Positions 45,403 to 57,545 of a stretch of DNA of 64,000 bases are shown one piece after another. This stretch comes from Rhododendron vialii. Its lineage: Eukaryota > Streptophyta > Magnoliopsida > Ericales > Ericaceae. The stretch covers positions 30,559,001 to 30,623,000 of the forward strand of contig NC_080557.1 in NCBI RefSeq assembly GCF_030253575.1, given 5' to 3'. The position numbers and the translations under genes are program-made. The notes beneath the pieces were generated by a model. That model was not told the DNA's origin. It worked only from the letters and a program-made list of their open reading frames with translations, and searched no databases. Numbering within the stretch: the stretch's first letter is position 1; each line of letters begins with the position of its first letter.

Positions 45403-46562
45403 TCCGCAAGCTCTGGCCCTCGCAGCAATGTCCCTCCTGAACCACTTTCGATAGCTTCCACGTGGCAACACAGATGGATAAGGGCTTGCATCAGTAACCT
45501 CTCGGTTGCCCCAAAACTCCTGGTAGTGATAAAGGATAGAAGGGCGAAAGAGAGGCAAGACAACATCCACCAGAACCTCCATCGAAGCCTCTTGCCTCAA
45601 ACCAAGCTGACGCTCGATTCGGGTAGGGAATGTAGAATGAGAAGGCCTCCAAACCGGCAAGTACGACCCATTAAGGCTCCATGTAGTGCATCGTCATGGG
45701 TGGAAGGTCCAACCAAGGGCATCTCCAAGAAATGGTTTCAGCTCACAGTCTCTTGAAGAAGTGGACCCACTCAGAAACACGACGGTCCGCATAACTCAAA
45801 GCATTGACTGGACAGCAGTCTAGCCTCATATGTCTAGTTGCCAGGGGGAACAGTCAACACGTTCACCTTGTCACAAAGCCAAATCTACCAAGAAAGAGAG
45901 AAAACAAGAAACTATAGAAAGCCAAGCCGAGTGTTGAGGTAAAAAGAGAATGTGGGAAAAGCTGAGCTGAGTGAGAAGCCTACCTGTAGGAGGAGAGGGC
46001 TACTCCCAAAGACCCCAATCTCCCCAGAACAAACCTTCTCCAAACTGATCAAAGTCTCAGCCAAGACCGTCAAAATAACGTCCTTCCGAGCCTCAATTTG
46101 GACAGCAACACTAACCAAGAATATCAGATAGTGATTGCGCCGAGACTGATAGGTCATGTCCATAAAGTCACCAGGAGGAGAGAACATCTCGATAAGCCGC
46201 ATGATGTTAAGACGACCGTCGCTAACCAAGTAGCGACCGGTGCCACCACTCAGCCCAAGAACCGCAGCTAGGACCTTGGAAATGTTCACACGCATGGGAG
46301 GGATGATAACCACTCCAGAAATTAAGCCGCTAAGGTATGCGCGGAACTCTTCCACGGTAGGATAAAGCTCTTGCTCACCAAACCGGAACACATGGACCTC
46401 TGGATCCTAAAAGCTCACTGATGCCTTCAAAAGCTCCAAACGAATGCGAATGTTATGAAGGAACCTCATGGAATAAAGGCCATGGGCTCGAAAGTTGAGC
46501 CAATCAATGCCATCCATCGCAACCAACCAAAGGCGAAGTGAACCGATAAGAGAAAGAGCCAT
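45403..46562 (-). pseudogene. Antisense accessory gene of B (DUF7745-type)
   Basis: The start ATG at 46562 (MALSLIGSLRLW) lies about 60 bases after a TATAAATT at about 46617-46626 on the minus strand. The frame reads DPEVHVFRFGEQELYPTVEE, the signature start of DUF7745-type proteins in Ty3-gypsy polyproteins, then a helical region up to a donor after SSPLLLQ (about 45987). Downstream pieces give VWRPSHSTFPTRIERQLGLR and a C-terminal RRAWE-like stretch with shifts. One in-frame TAG at 46407 interrupts the domain where a Trp codon is expected. As in element E, an extra gene lies antisense after pol, but of another family. Function unknown. Confidence 0.65.
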
Positions 46563-47701
46563 TTGAAAGAAGAGAGGAGGATGTTTAGGGTGAAGAAAAT
46601 TTGAAGATGGAAGCCTCAATTTATAGGAGAAATGGGGAGGCAACTTCAACTTTCTAAGAGCCTTGGGTTTCAAAAAGTGCAAATTTTCCATGAGTCTTGC
46701 ATGGGGAAGGCTTAGTCATAACATGGAAACCCAACATAAGCATGCACTGGCCCGGACATACCACTGCAGGAGTCAAACTTCAGTCACTGTGCAATTTGTC
46801 TTGGGAAGGAGCAAACTGCAGAACTATTAGAAAACCAATATCGTGCGGTGTATCATCACAACGCACGGTATTTCAAAAATTCATGGTGTTGTAGGAGACC
46901 ACGCATGGCTAACCATAGCCGCACACAGCATTTCAAAGCCAGTATTCCTACAATTTTGACAGTAGAAGTTGGAGATGGATTTAAGGCCTCCAGGGGTGCA
47001 GCTAATTGCCAAAACACATTTCAATGAGTATGTGGGACTTCAGGGACGTCTCACCTCCAGTCAACTCCCAAAATTTGAGGTCGTGCTACGAAAAAGTCAA
47101 TAAAGTCCTATTCTTGAGTTGGATTGGGGGATCAAAATCCATTTGGCATCGTTTCAAGCTATTCTTTTGAGTCGTACAAGTTATTATGGCCAAATGTGAT
47201 TTAGTCCAAGTTTGGATTGAGCCGTGAGTCAAAACTCGAAGTCATGACCTTGAAAAGTCCATATTCCCTCGTTTTCAAAGCATATTCAAGACATGGGACA
47301 AGCTTTTGAGTATTCTTTCAAGTCATAAAGGTCATCATTACCATATATGACCGTGTTCATAAAAAGGACGTTTGTACAAAACTCTCATGGTGTGGCGTCA
47401 ATATTTTTCATATTTTCTATTCCTTCATCAATATGTTTCTTATTTTAAGTTAGGAATCAAACTCAGTTTCATGATGCTCTAGCAAGTTATGGTGTGCAAT
47501 ATTCAACTTCTCTAAGCAACAATAATAAAGGAAATTGAATAGCTAATTCTTATATAAGCCAAATAGCATTCATGAGTCGAAGAACAAAATTGGGGCACAG
47601 GCCCTGAGATCAAAATCCTATCTATTAGGGCAAACAAACGCCCTTGAAAGGGAAGCACGCTGGCTCCATTCAAAATGGCAAAAAGCGAAAAGGCAGGAGG
47701 C
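46563..47701. other. Non-coding region between B's antisense gene and the PMD pseudogene
   Basis: No gene was found over 1.1 kb. It should hold the end of element B (polypurine tract, 3' LTR), but no sequence matching the 5' LTR could be recognised. At 46836-46930 there is a cluster of CGTGCGGTGT / CGCACGGTATTTC / GCACACAGCATTTC motifs like those in B's 5' LTR. Confidence 0.45.
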
Positions 47702-48130
47702 TCAATCCTCATCATCATCCTTGCTCTCATCATCATCCTCCTCAGAAGCACCCTCCTTCTCCTCGGAGCTAATAACCCCGGGGACGACTACAGCTCTAGG
47801 CACCGAGCTCTCTGAGGTATCTTCCAGATCGATATCTTCAGGCTCCTCAGTCTCCTCTGAGTCGGCGCTAGGCTCTTCCTCAGTAGGGCGTGAACGTCTC
47901 TGTCTCTTTGAGGGTCGCTCTTCCCGAGTACTTAAAACAAAAGCCTATGGTGTGGGTATGCGCACAGATTTCCGACGCAAACCCTGAGAAGCCCCACCTC
48001 TAGCCTGCAAAAGCATTAGCATTCGTATATCAATTCATAAAAGCAATAAAGGCTCAGTAAGAAGTTTGAGCATGAAAGTATACCATTGTTCCCCCCACGC
48101 GAGGTAGTACCGGCGGCGCATGGCCCATGG

Positions 48131-48250
48131 CATACAACCGTACCAATTGCTCCAAGCCTAACATGGCCGCCGCCATTTCCCGAGCATATGCATACAACCG
48201 TACCAATTGCTCCAAGCCTAACATGGCCGCCGCCATTTCCCGAGCATACT
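48131..48250 (-). repeat. 60-bp in-frame tandem duplication in PMD exon 5
   Basis: Units 48131-48190 and 48191-48250 are identical except at the last two bases. The duplication keeps the frame and repeats 20 residues (starting YAREMAAAMLGLEQLV). Near identity makes it recent, later than most damage to the gene. Confidence 0.93.
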
Positions 48251-50080
48251 CCAGAGTCACCTGCTCAATAAGAAAGTCAATCAAAATATGCATAAGGGAA
48301 AGTAGGTATGGAAAGAGATGGAAATATGATTATACCTCGATGAGAAATTTCGGAGGATCGACTGCTAGACATGGGACCTCCACTAAACCAGGGACTCCTT
48401 GAGCAAAGACCACATCCACTGTCCAAGAAAGAGCAGGCAAAGTGCCCCTGCTCTGACCCACGTTGTCACCACGACCTGTTCTTCCACCTCTACTGCCTCT
48501 TCCACCTCTATCGCCTCTGCCACCACCAGCCCGCTGTCGTGCCTCCCAAGCAGCACGAATCTCGAAACTCTTCATCAAGTATCGAGCCTGGTACTCTGCA
48601 TAGTCAGCACCTGTCTGAAAGAGCGGTGCCAGCTCAGGATCCGATTGTGTGAGCAGCTCAATCTCCCCAAACGTGTGCTCGCTCGTTCTCTGCACGAGAG
48701 GAGGGAGTAGACCAGGGACTAAGAAAGCGTCCAGCGCTAGCAACTAACGTGACACCCAGGCACCCAAGTACCACTGCTAGCCATAGGGGGACTCCAAGAG
48801 TACTCTTCCCTTTGCCACCTCTCTGCTCCTATCCACATAACGGACTTCAAAGCGGTCCCAAATGTGCCAGTGCACCTGCAATCAAAAGCGTACATCAGGA
48901 TATTATTCGATTGAAGTGCGCAAGGAGCGTTAATTGAGAAATCGAGGAAACATGGATACCTGATTGGGATGCAGCTCGTCCAAAAAGAGGTGGCCCTTCT
49001 TCACTCCTCGATACTCCTTCGACCAATGTAGGGCTTGAGGGAGTATCGCGTCATCAGGACACGAGGTCTCAGGAGGGTACATACCAAGGACCTCGTACAT
49101 CCAAAGCTGTAGATCAAAGTATCAAGAGTTAGCACAAGGTATACAAAAGGAAAGTTAACTATCCATAAGAGAAGTTCTGGGGTATACCTCCCAAACCTCC
49201 AGTAGTCGCCGAGGCTTTTCCCTGCTCCCCAGGAAAGAGACCCCATGAAGGCATAGCATGCCCCCAAAGCTACACCGCCCCAGTAGAAACGACTTATCTC
49301 CCCGACGTTCCTCAATGCTGGCACGAAAGAAAGGTGTACCCAGTTGCGCCTGTTAGGAAATAAGGACACACCGAGTACGTACAGCAAGAAGTACCTTGCC
49401 ATCTGCTCCTCCTCCACTCTTCCCTCCAGGGGATCCTTCCAAAAGTCCAAAAGCTGAGCGTACATACCCCAACAGCAGCTTCTGAAACTCAGCACTCCTC
49501 CCCATCGTGGCATCATAGGGGATAGGGTCCCTGTCACACCCTCGATTTTTAACATAAATAACAATACCATTTTAAATACAAATCCTCACAATAGTACATA
49601 CGGTACCCCAAATTACAATACAGTTTCTGAATCTCACAAAAATGTCAACTTATACAATATTCCAAAGTAGAGAAAATAGTACAATGCAGTTTGATTTACG
49701 AAGAAAGATAAGTACTTCAAAAAAAAATTAACTTTAGCTTGTGATGTCTGCATGCACTGCACACCCTCCAAGATTGAATCCCTGTAGTGTACCTGAAAAA
49801 TGATAGGTTGAGCTACACTAGCTCAGTAGGAAAATCTATATGCAAACTATATGAAAATACGATGAAGTATGCACAAAAAGTGAAAGAATTTGTTAAGTAA
49901 ATATGAGAAACATGAGTTTATCACAACGAAAGACAGACTACGGCCAAAGAGTTCCAAACAGCTTGTAAGTATTCCTAACCATTCACATGTCATGTAAAAA
50001 CATTATTAAAAATCACATCAATCAAACGTACTCACAATAGGTTCGCAACCATTTTGACACTTCTCATAATCTTAACCATT

Positions 50081-50184
50081 CTGCATTTTCACCCCTTGCA
50101 TTGCAGTCAACATCACCCATTATTTGGGTCTCTGCATTACCACCTCTTGCGTTGCAGTCTGCATTTCCACCCCTTGCGTTGCAG
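50081..50184. repeat. Hairpin units in the solo LTR
   Basis: Four consecutive inverted repeats: CTGCA/TGCAG at 50081-50106, ACCCA/TGGGT at 50115-50129, CTGCA/TGCAG at 50132-50157 and again at 50159-50184. The loops of the CTGCA units are alike (CACCCCTTGC), so they are a tandem family. Confidence 0.75.
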
Positions 50185-51462
50185 TCACTTCCTCATTCCA
50201 ATTCTCAATTACAACCACTCAAATTCCAATAATCATACAACTCATTCAACAAACACTTCTCTAATCTCAAAACACAATAAAGCACGTCAATCAAACCGAC
50301 TTATAGGTCAAACACGCATTGACAATCACAATTCAATGTATTCCAAACGATCAATCACAACAGAAAATAGACTGATAAATCAGTACACGCCTTTTATTTC
50401 TTAGTACATCATAACATTCTACTGACTCCATAGCGACTCTACAACATACTACTCGCTAATATTGATACTTAGATCTTATGGAACGAACGCCAAAAGAGTT
50501 TGAAGGATAAGTAAGTGATCATGCGGACACGCATTACTATATTACCACTCGGTTCACTAGAAAAGATCATGTCTACCCACTATACTTCCCACAACGTCCC
50601 ACATAGCCTTCGGTACTCCTAAACAACCTTACATCCACTTACGACGACACTAAGATAGCACTTGATGGGTATCGAAGGAAATTGAATGATCAACGAATCA
50701 TTGGAACTCAAATAATCAAGCTTAGGGATGGTTTAATGATGTTTAAAATGTGTTAGAAGTGATCGGGAGTTAAAATAGACGAACGAGAATCAACGGATCA
50801 AAACTGTCCCAGAGAGCAGTCAGTGTTCGACAATTCAATAAAAATTCCATACTCAATATTTTTTAATGATTCCAATGCCAAAAGTTCAGCAACTTACCAA
50901 TCTTTAAAACCCATAAGGACCCATAACCAAAAGCGTCGCTTAACCATAGCAAACAATGAAAAACGCAGCCCTGTACGCTGCCCAGACTTCCAGATTACAG
51001 GGCAATCTTCTAAAAATCATTATAAATTGAGTTCTCAATACTTTTGAACGATTCCAATCCCAAAAGTTGCATGAGTGAATGAAGCTTAAAAGGTACGAAG
51101 GAACCCTAGTCAAATCTGCATTCCAAGGATGTTTAAACAGGCATTTACCGAAGCAATACGAATCTGCCACGCATCAACGTGACAAATTGACACACCTCCA
51201 CTCAAATGATCATAACTTTCGGTGTACTAAGAGTTCTAAGGCGATTCCAGTGGCAATACAAAGCCGACTTCAAGGCCTCGAAATCAATATAAAGTTTGCA
51301 TGAATCGGACATCAGACGAGAAAGTTACAGCCATTTGAAGTTGGACACAAACCGAAAACGAGCAGAAACCGAGACAGATTCGTGACCAGATTTCTAAAGT
51401 CCACCATTAATTCAATTCTCAACGGTTTCGGGTGATTCCAGCGGCATTAGAACAGGCTCTAA

Positions 51463-51657
51463 GGCTCTGTTTGGAACTTATAGAAAGAAAAGAAAAGGAA
51501 AGGAAAATTAAAAAAATTTCCCTTCCATTGTGTGGTTGGGAGAGAAAGAGAGAAGAAAATAAAAGTTTAAAGTTCAATGAATAGTAAATTTTCTCTCCTA
51601 TTTTCCTCTCATTTTCTTCCCTTTTTCTTTTCTTTTCTATAAGTTCCAAACAGAGCC
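51463..51657. mobile_element. MITE with GGCTCTGTTTGG ends
   Basis: This is a 195-bp element with long perfect inverted ends starting GGCTCTGTTTGGAACTTATA and an A/G-rich interior. It lies inside the solo LTR. The ends resemble those of the MITE at 60811. A clean target duplication was not seen. Confidence 0.8.
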
Positions 51658-53224
51658 AACCAAAATTCAATCCTGGGCTTAAGAAGGCGTAAAACCCCCA
51701 AAACGAAGACCCTGTTCTGCAAATTTTCGAAAATGGAAGAAACAATCTCAAACAACGAAACAAGGCACGATCTAGATACATAAACACTGTATAAACGTAT
51801 AACAAGAGTAAGAAATCCCTACGTCAAGGGTTTTGAGCAAAACCCGGCCCTTTGACCAAGTCAACCGAGCTCCCACGAGGTCCGATCAAGATTTTTCTTG
51901 GATATTCAGAAAGCCCATGCTCCGTATAACAACTTTAATTCTCAGCCCTTGTCCGGAATCACACCCTAAGTAGATGAAATCGAAGAGAGAAGAGAGGAGG
52001 GAAATTTTTTGAGGAGAGAGAGATAGCCGAGAGAGAAAAAGAGAGGAAATGGGAGAAACGATTCTCCTGGAAAAATTTGATGGCATGGGGAGTAATCCCA
52101 TGCTCCCACCCGACACACACACGTGCACCTCTCGCACAATTACCCTTATATCCTTCCACGGGTACGCCACATCGTAAATCCACACCGTCTATCTCAACAA
52201 GTTGTACGATTGCAAAAGAAAAAAATATGGCCCCAAAAATACAGGTCTCTACAGTCTCCTCCGACCGGTGATCGCCGAAAAGTTCAATGGTGTCACCGTC
52301 ATCTCGCCGAAGGTTAAGTGGAATGAATTTGTAGTGTCCCACCACCTCTCGGCAAGAGCCCTCACCACCTGGCGATGGTTGCTTGCCCGCGTCAGGATAC
52401 TGACGAACTCTCCAAACGCTGCTTCCCTCACTATCTCCCTCACCGCCTCCAGGAGCCTCTCCCATAACTTTGGCACGTCGGCCGCACCACCGTAGCACGA
52501 GATCGTAATTGCCTGTTGCAGTAAATTGGCAGTATTCAACAAACAGGTGTAACATTCAAAGTGAGGGAATGAAAACATGATGCATTTGTAACGCCCCTCA
52601 ATTTTGGTCAATAAAAATTTCGTTAAAAATTTGAATTTTATTTGAATTACTTATTTTCTCTTGAATGGCTACATGACTTCTTGTTTATTTTTGTCGTAAT
52701 TAGATTTTGGTCGTTAGTTAACTCTCGACTAGAAACCCTAATTACACTTTAGCCCCTCAAGAATCGTTTCTTGAACTTTAAGCCCTACCTAGCAAGCCTA
52801 GTTAGCTTCTAACCGACTTGTTGGAGAAACCAAACTAGGAAGTCACCTAGTTACGTTTCCCTAACCGAAGATGGACCATTTTGCCCATCTTGAACCTTTT
52901 GAACCTTTTGAACCCTAGACTAGAAATCGTTTAATTGTTTTCTTTTATTGTTTTAGTTTTATTCTTTATCCATTGGACGATAAATGTTAGGGGAACTATT
53001 ATCCATTGGATAATAGAAACCCAATTCTTTATATTAAAAGGATTTTGAAAGATTTAAACCAAGTATTATAATCTTTTGGAAGTAGACTTTTATAATTACT
53101 TTAAAAGTACTTTTCAATTACTTTACTAATAAAAGTACCCAAGTAACTATGGACCATTGGACAATAACCATTAGGGTAATCTTTACCCATTGGACAAAAG
53201 CCTTTTCTTTATTTTATTTGGTAA

Positions 53225-53261
<37 letters not shown>

Positions 53262-53691
53262 ATGTGTATTTTCAAAAAGGACATGTAGTCTTTTCCAAAA
53301 ACTTAATTTTTAAAGTACCCCTACCTTATTATCCTTTGGATAATAACCATTAGGGATTCTATTAACCATTGGGTAATAGGCTCATCTTTCAAACAAAGTA
53401 CTTATCCCATTAAAATAATATTTTGTTAAGATTCCCGGGAGTACAAAAGTACATTATTATATTAATTAAAGTACTTGTACCTTTTAATTGTTTATTGGGA
53501 GAATCTTGACCCTTTTAGCCCTAGTATATATTTGTACATATGTATATATGTATATAAGTACTTGGATGATGTAAATTGCCTTAGTACACTTGTACCCAAT
53601 TGTTAGTTTATTAAGTAGAATCTTGACCCTTAAAGGCTAGTTTGATCTTTTGTACAAAAGTACCTATTAATTTATTTTTGTCTTGCATTAG

Positions 53692-53791
<100 letters not shown>

Positions 53792-54382
53792 AGAGAGAGA
53801 GCCGTAAGGGAGAGAGAGAGAGAGAGGCCGAGAGAGAGAAAGAGGGAGAGGGAGAGAGAGAGAAGGAAAGAAGAAGGAAGGAGAAGAAAGATGGGACTTG
53901 TACTTGGTGATTCTTCATCTTTTCAAAAATTGAAGATGTATATCTTCCATATCTTCCTTCAATGTCCTCCTTTGTACCAATTTCATTTGTTTAAACCAAG
54001 AATCTTGTACCCATGTCTCCTCCATTGCAACAAATCTTTCAAGAGTCCAATCCAAGGACTAAACTAGCCTTGTAAGCTACCACATTAGACCCAAGTCTAT
54101 TTTGCCTAATGACAACCAATGATGGGCCATAATCCTAGCCTTTATTAGCCTAAGATTTGACTACAAGCTAGACCTAGGTTTTCATTACCTAGATTCACCT
54201 AAAAAGCCTAATGATCTTATTTGATTTCTTAGCCTTACACCTAAGATTTTGCCTAAGATATGTTTGGACAAAGCATGGCATGACATGTGATGTGGTTTGA
54301 CAACTTAATGGAACAAATCCATGGAGGATTTGGAGAGAGAGAGGGCCGGCCTTAGAGAGAGAGGGAGAGCCCAAGTTTTGCC

Positions 54383-54390
54383 TATAAATA
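54383..54390 (+). promoter_or_regulatory. TATA box of the solo LTR
   Basis: TTGCC-TATAAATA-GCAC is followed by a CT-rich region. It indicates that the LTR reads on the plus strand and that the hairpin array lies in the transcribed part. Confidence 0.6.
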
Positions 54391-55091
54391 GCACTCCATA
54401 CTTCTCATTCAACTCACACCTTCACCTAGCAACTTCTCTCTCTAGAAAAATTGTGTTCTTTCTTGTTCTTTCTTTTTGTTCTTCATGTTCTTGAGTAGTT
54501 CTTGAGTTTTTCAAGAAACTCAACCTAGGCCGCCACTAAACCGCCACTCGACCACCCCCTCGATCCAAAAGTAGTAGTAGTAATAGTCAAGTAGAAGTTT
54601 CGAGAGAAACCTTTCTCTTTCGAAGCTCCCGAAGGCATACCGTAGGAAGTTACTCCGTCCGACCGTCGACTAACTTTCCGTAGCCGACTACCGCCAAGAA
54701 GCAAGGTAGGATTCCTTGTCCCCTAACTCTACGTATGTGTAGGATATCCTTATCTTCCATCCCAAGTAGTTATCTTTACCTATTTTCCCAAATATAGTCT
54801 TGTACCCAATTAGAAGTTCGTTAGGAAGAAACTTTAATCATGTCATTTAAAGTAGATAATGTTATCTTTTGTTGAAAGTATATGAAAGGCATGATGTTTG
54901 TTATTAGTGATTCAAGCATGTCAAGTAGTTTTAAAATGGATGATCTTGTTAGATTGAATAGTACAATGAATGATATCGTATGTGAAAAAGTTCCACCGCG
55001 GAGTCTATGCATGATAACGTGACACGAGAACCAAGAAAGTAGAGACATGACACCTAGGGTGTGGATAATGATGAGATGTGTTTTGAAACCG

Positions 55092-55455
55092 CAATGTGGC
55101 CGGACTTGGTAGCCCATTGTGTGTATGGAAACCCGCGATGTGGCCGGACGTGGTAGCCCATCGTGTGGATTGTGAAAACCGCAACGTGGCCGGACTTGGT
55201 AGCCCGTTGTGTGTATGAAAACTCGTAATGTGGCCGGACTTGGTAGCCCATTGCGTGGATTGTGAAAACCACAATGTGGCCGGACTTGGTAGCCCATTGT
55301 GAAGATTGCCAATGCGGCCGGACGTGGTAGCCTCATTGGTAATATGGCTTGGTTATCCGCGGAGAGGAGCCAATGCAAGTTTTGTGTGCCAATGGGAACC
55401 CGGCGCGGCGGAACCATTGTGAGGATACTCGGGAGACCGGCGCGGCGAAACCGAG
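55092..55455 (+). repeat. Array of eight hairpin units with co-varying stems
   Basis: There are eight units of 28-31 bases at 55092, 55136, 55182, 55226, 55272, 55309, 55390 and 55428. Units 1-6 share the inner part GGCCGGAC(T/G)TGGTAGCC. The outer stems differ but pair: CAATG/CATTG, CGATG/CATCG, CAACG/CGTTG, TAATG/CATTG (one G-T pair), CAATG/CATTG, CCAATG/CATTGG, CAATGG/CCATTG and CTCGG/CCGAG. An inner GGC/GCC pair extends the stem in the first six. Confidence 0.88.
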
Positions 55456-57036
55456 GTTGGGTGTGTAGCTTGGTTATCCGCGGTACGGAGCCAATGCAAA
55501 TTGTGTGAGTTAAACAAATGGTTTTTGAAAAGATGAATTGGTATGTGAAAATGTTGACACGGTCTACGATGAGTTGCGTAGGAGAAACTCAGAGAATCTT
55601 GGACACCAACGATAGTGATATAGCAATTGCGGATGTGTTATTAATGTTATCTTTTGTAGCTGTGTATACACATATCATGTGGAAATCGATGTGACGTTAT
55701 AACCTGTTGTTTGTTAGTTATGGGTTAGCGGGTATAGGATTTTTCTATTGAGCTTTCGTAGCTCACGGTGTTGCCTTTTCGGTGACCCTGACATATTATA
55801 TCGGTGGCGACGCTGATATAATGTGTCAGACTTTGTAGATGAACAGGGTGAACGTTACACCTTGGAGGCATTTGGAGCTGAAGAGCTGGCTCAGATGGAG
55901 GAGCAGGCGGAGCTGTAGTTAGGAACCTTAGTTCCCTTCCGTTTGTAATAAAAGTACTCCTTTTAAGTTTCTGTTGTAATAAAGAGCTTGACTCAGTTTA
56001 TTTTCAATAAAATTACTTATTTAACGCCAGACTCCATTTGATTTTATGAATAAAATGTCTTTTTAACGTACCCAAAATTCGGGGCGTTACAGCATTGAAA
56101 TTGAAATGTAAATGTTGAAAGTATACCTCATCTCGTCGTAAGGAAAGGTGCTGTTGTGGCTCCCTCAGGATCAAGGACTCGTCGTACATAGGCCTCTCCG
56201 GCCTGTAAGCATCCAAAAGAGAAGGCACCACTACGTGTTGGAAGGGCACGTAGGTCGCCTCGTTGTAAGCCCCTTGACCTTTAAGGGCCATTGTCGCCTC
56301 ATCCATAACACTCCTCCGATGGACTACCTCACCCTCGGTCTCCTCCTCACCCTGCGGACCCTCTGCTGCTCCAATCTCGAGCTCGGCCTGAAGCTCTCTC
56401 TCACGAGACTCGAGCAAAGCCTCCGCCAGCCCAGGTACCCCCCGTAGGGTCTCAACCAAGTCCGCAAGGGACGCAGTCTCTAGAAAGTCCCCCACACCTA
56501 TGGGCCGTGACGACCCACACCTTCGCCACTACCTACAAACATCGCTGACGTCTCTCGCTCCTCCACTGGCTCCTCCTCAACAACGGGGTCCTTCCCCAAG
56601 TCGGCCCGAGGCTGTCTCACGGGAGAGGCCTCCGTTTCCTCTGCTGCCCTCTCTGAACCACCACCATCATGGCCCTCTCCTATAAACCACCCGCGGCCCC
56701 CGATTGGCCTGTAGCTCTTCCTCAATTCTTGGCTCCATTGCACCTGAGCTCTCCGGGACTTGGTCACCATTGATCGCCCCTCCATCACCGAGGGGCAGCC
56801 GCCAAGGCTGTGGCCTCCTCGGCCATGGGCGCCGAACCCGAAGCCCCCGGAGTCTCCCGAACCTCCCCGATCACCGTGTCACTCTCCGGAAGGACCGGGG
56901 GCAGTGTAACCTCGACCCTTGGTGGTTGATCACTGGGTACGGCAATATTATCCATGATCACAATGTAAAGAGAGAGGGAGCCAATAAAGAGAGAGCCGAC
57001 AAAGAGAGAGACGAGAGCAGAGAGAGAGAGATGATC

Positions 57037-57039
<3 letters not shown>

Positions 57040-57073
<34 letters not shown>
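57040..57073 (+). repeat. (GA)n microsatellite in the PMD 5' leader
   Basis: A perfect AG dinucleotide run lies within a GA-rich stretch (56966-57120). On the transcribed minus strand this is a CT-rich leader before the PMD start codon. Confidence 0.85.
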
Positions 57074-57076
<3 letters not shown>

Positions 57077-57143
57077 TCGTGAGAAAGAGAGAGAGCTGAG
57101 AGGGTAGAGAGAAGAGAGAGGAGCGCAAGATTTCAAATGGGGG

Positions 57144-57173
57144 GGCGTACTGTGTACGCCTCACCCGTTTATA
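57144..57173 (-). promoter_or_regulatory. PMD promoter: TATA box and hairpin
   Basis: On the minus strand TATAAA (57168-57173) is followed 8 bases later by GGCGTAC-ACA-GTACGCC (57144-57160), a perfect 7-bp inverted repeat near the expected transcription start, and then by a CT-rich leader to the ATG at 56955. Confidence 0.5.
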
Positions 57174-57545
57174 CCCCTTGAACCAGTTCGTCTGGAATTG
57201 AATTTGGACCGGGTTCAAAACCCATAGCGCCGCACGGCATTCCGGAACGCACACACAGCATATCATCTTAGCATGCAGAATTTTTGGGTTCTGAGCCCTG
57301 TTCAAAGATTATTTGAATTCCTAAAATTCACTTTTGGGCCCTGTGCCTATTTGATAGTACATTTTTCAAGAATCAAACTGGATTTGGTACAACGTGCGCT
57401 GTTGGATAGCCCCACGCGGCATTATTTCTATCTCAGACAGTTCAAATTTGAACAGTTTCTTGGCATTCGAGGTTGTGATGTTTGGTTTGTTTGAATTTAT
57501 TCGGAAATGATGAAAATAGGCAGGTATGATCAAGGACCTGATCAA
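57174..57545. other. Upstream flank of the PMD pseudogene
   Basis: No gene was found. It holds CGCACGGCATT, GCACACACAGCATATC and CACGCGGCATTA motifs (57225-57415) like those in B's LTR and at 46836-46930. Otherwise unremarkable. Confidence 0.4.

Larger units (their letters stand above)
49532..52253. mobile_element. Solo LTR in PMD exon 2
   Basis: The insertion runs from TGTCACACCCTCG to ...GTCTCTACA, 2,722 bp, between the codons for ITG and the PIPYDATMG segment of the PMD domain. The flanking 5-mers are GTCCC (49527-49531) and GTCTC (52254-52258), a TSD with one transition. There is no internal coding region. It carries a set of short inverted repeats (50081-50184) and a nested MITE (51463-51657). 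No other gene is present in this 2.7 kb. Confidence 0.85.

Noticed and set aside
46563-47701. 3' LTR of element B
   Set aside because: Expected here by position, but apart from the short CACGG motif cluster no stretch matching 2674-3599 or 20687-21219 could be aligned by eye, so it was not annotated as an LTR.
55092-55455. Regularly spaced repeats suggestive of a CRISPR array
   Set aside because: Units are diverged hairpins with no unique spacers of constant length, in a plant LTR; there are no cas genes and the DNA is nuclear plant sequence.
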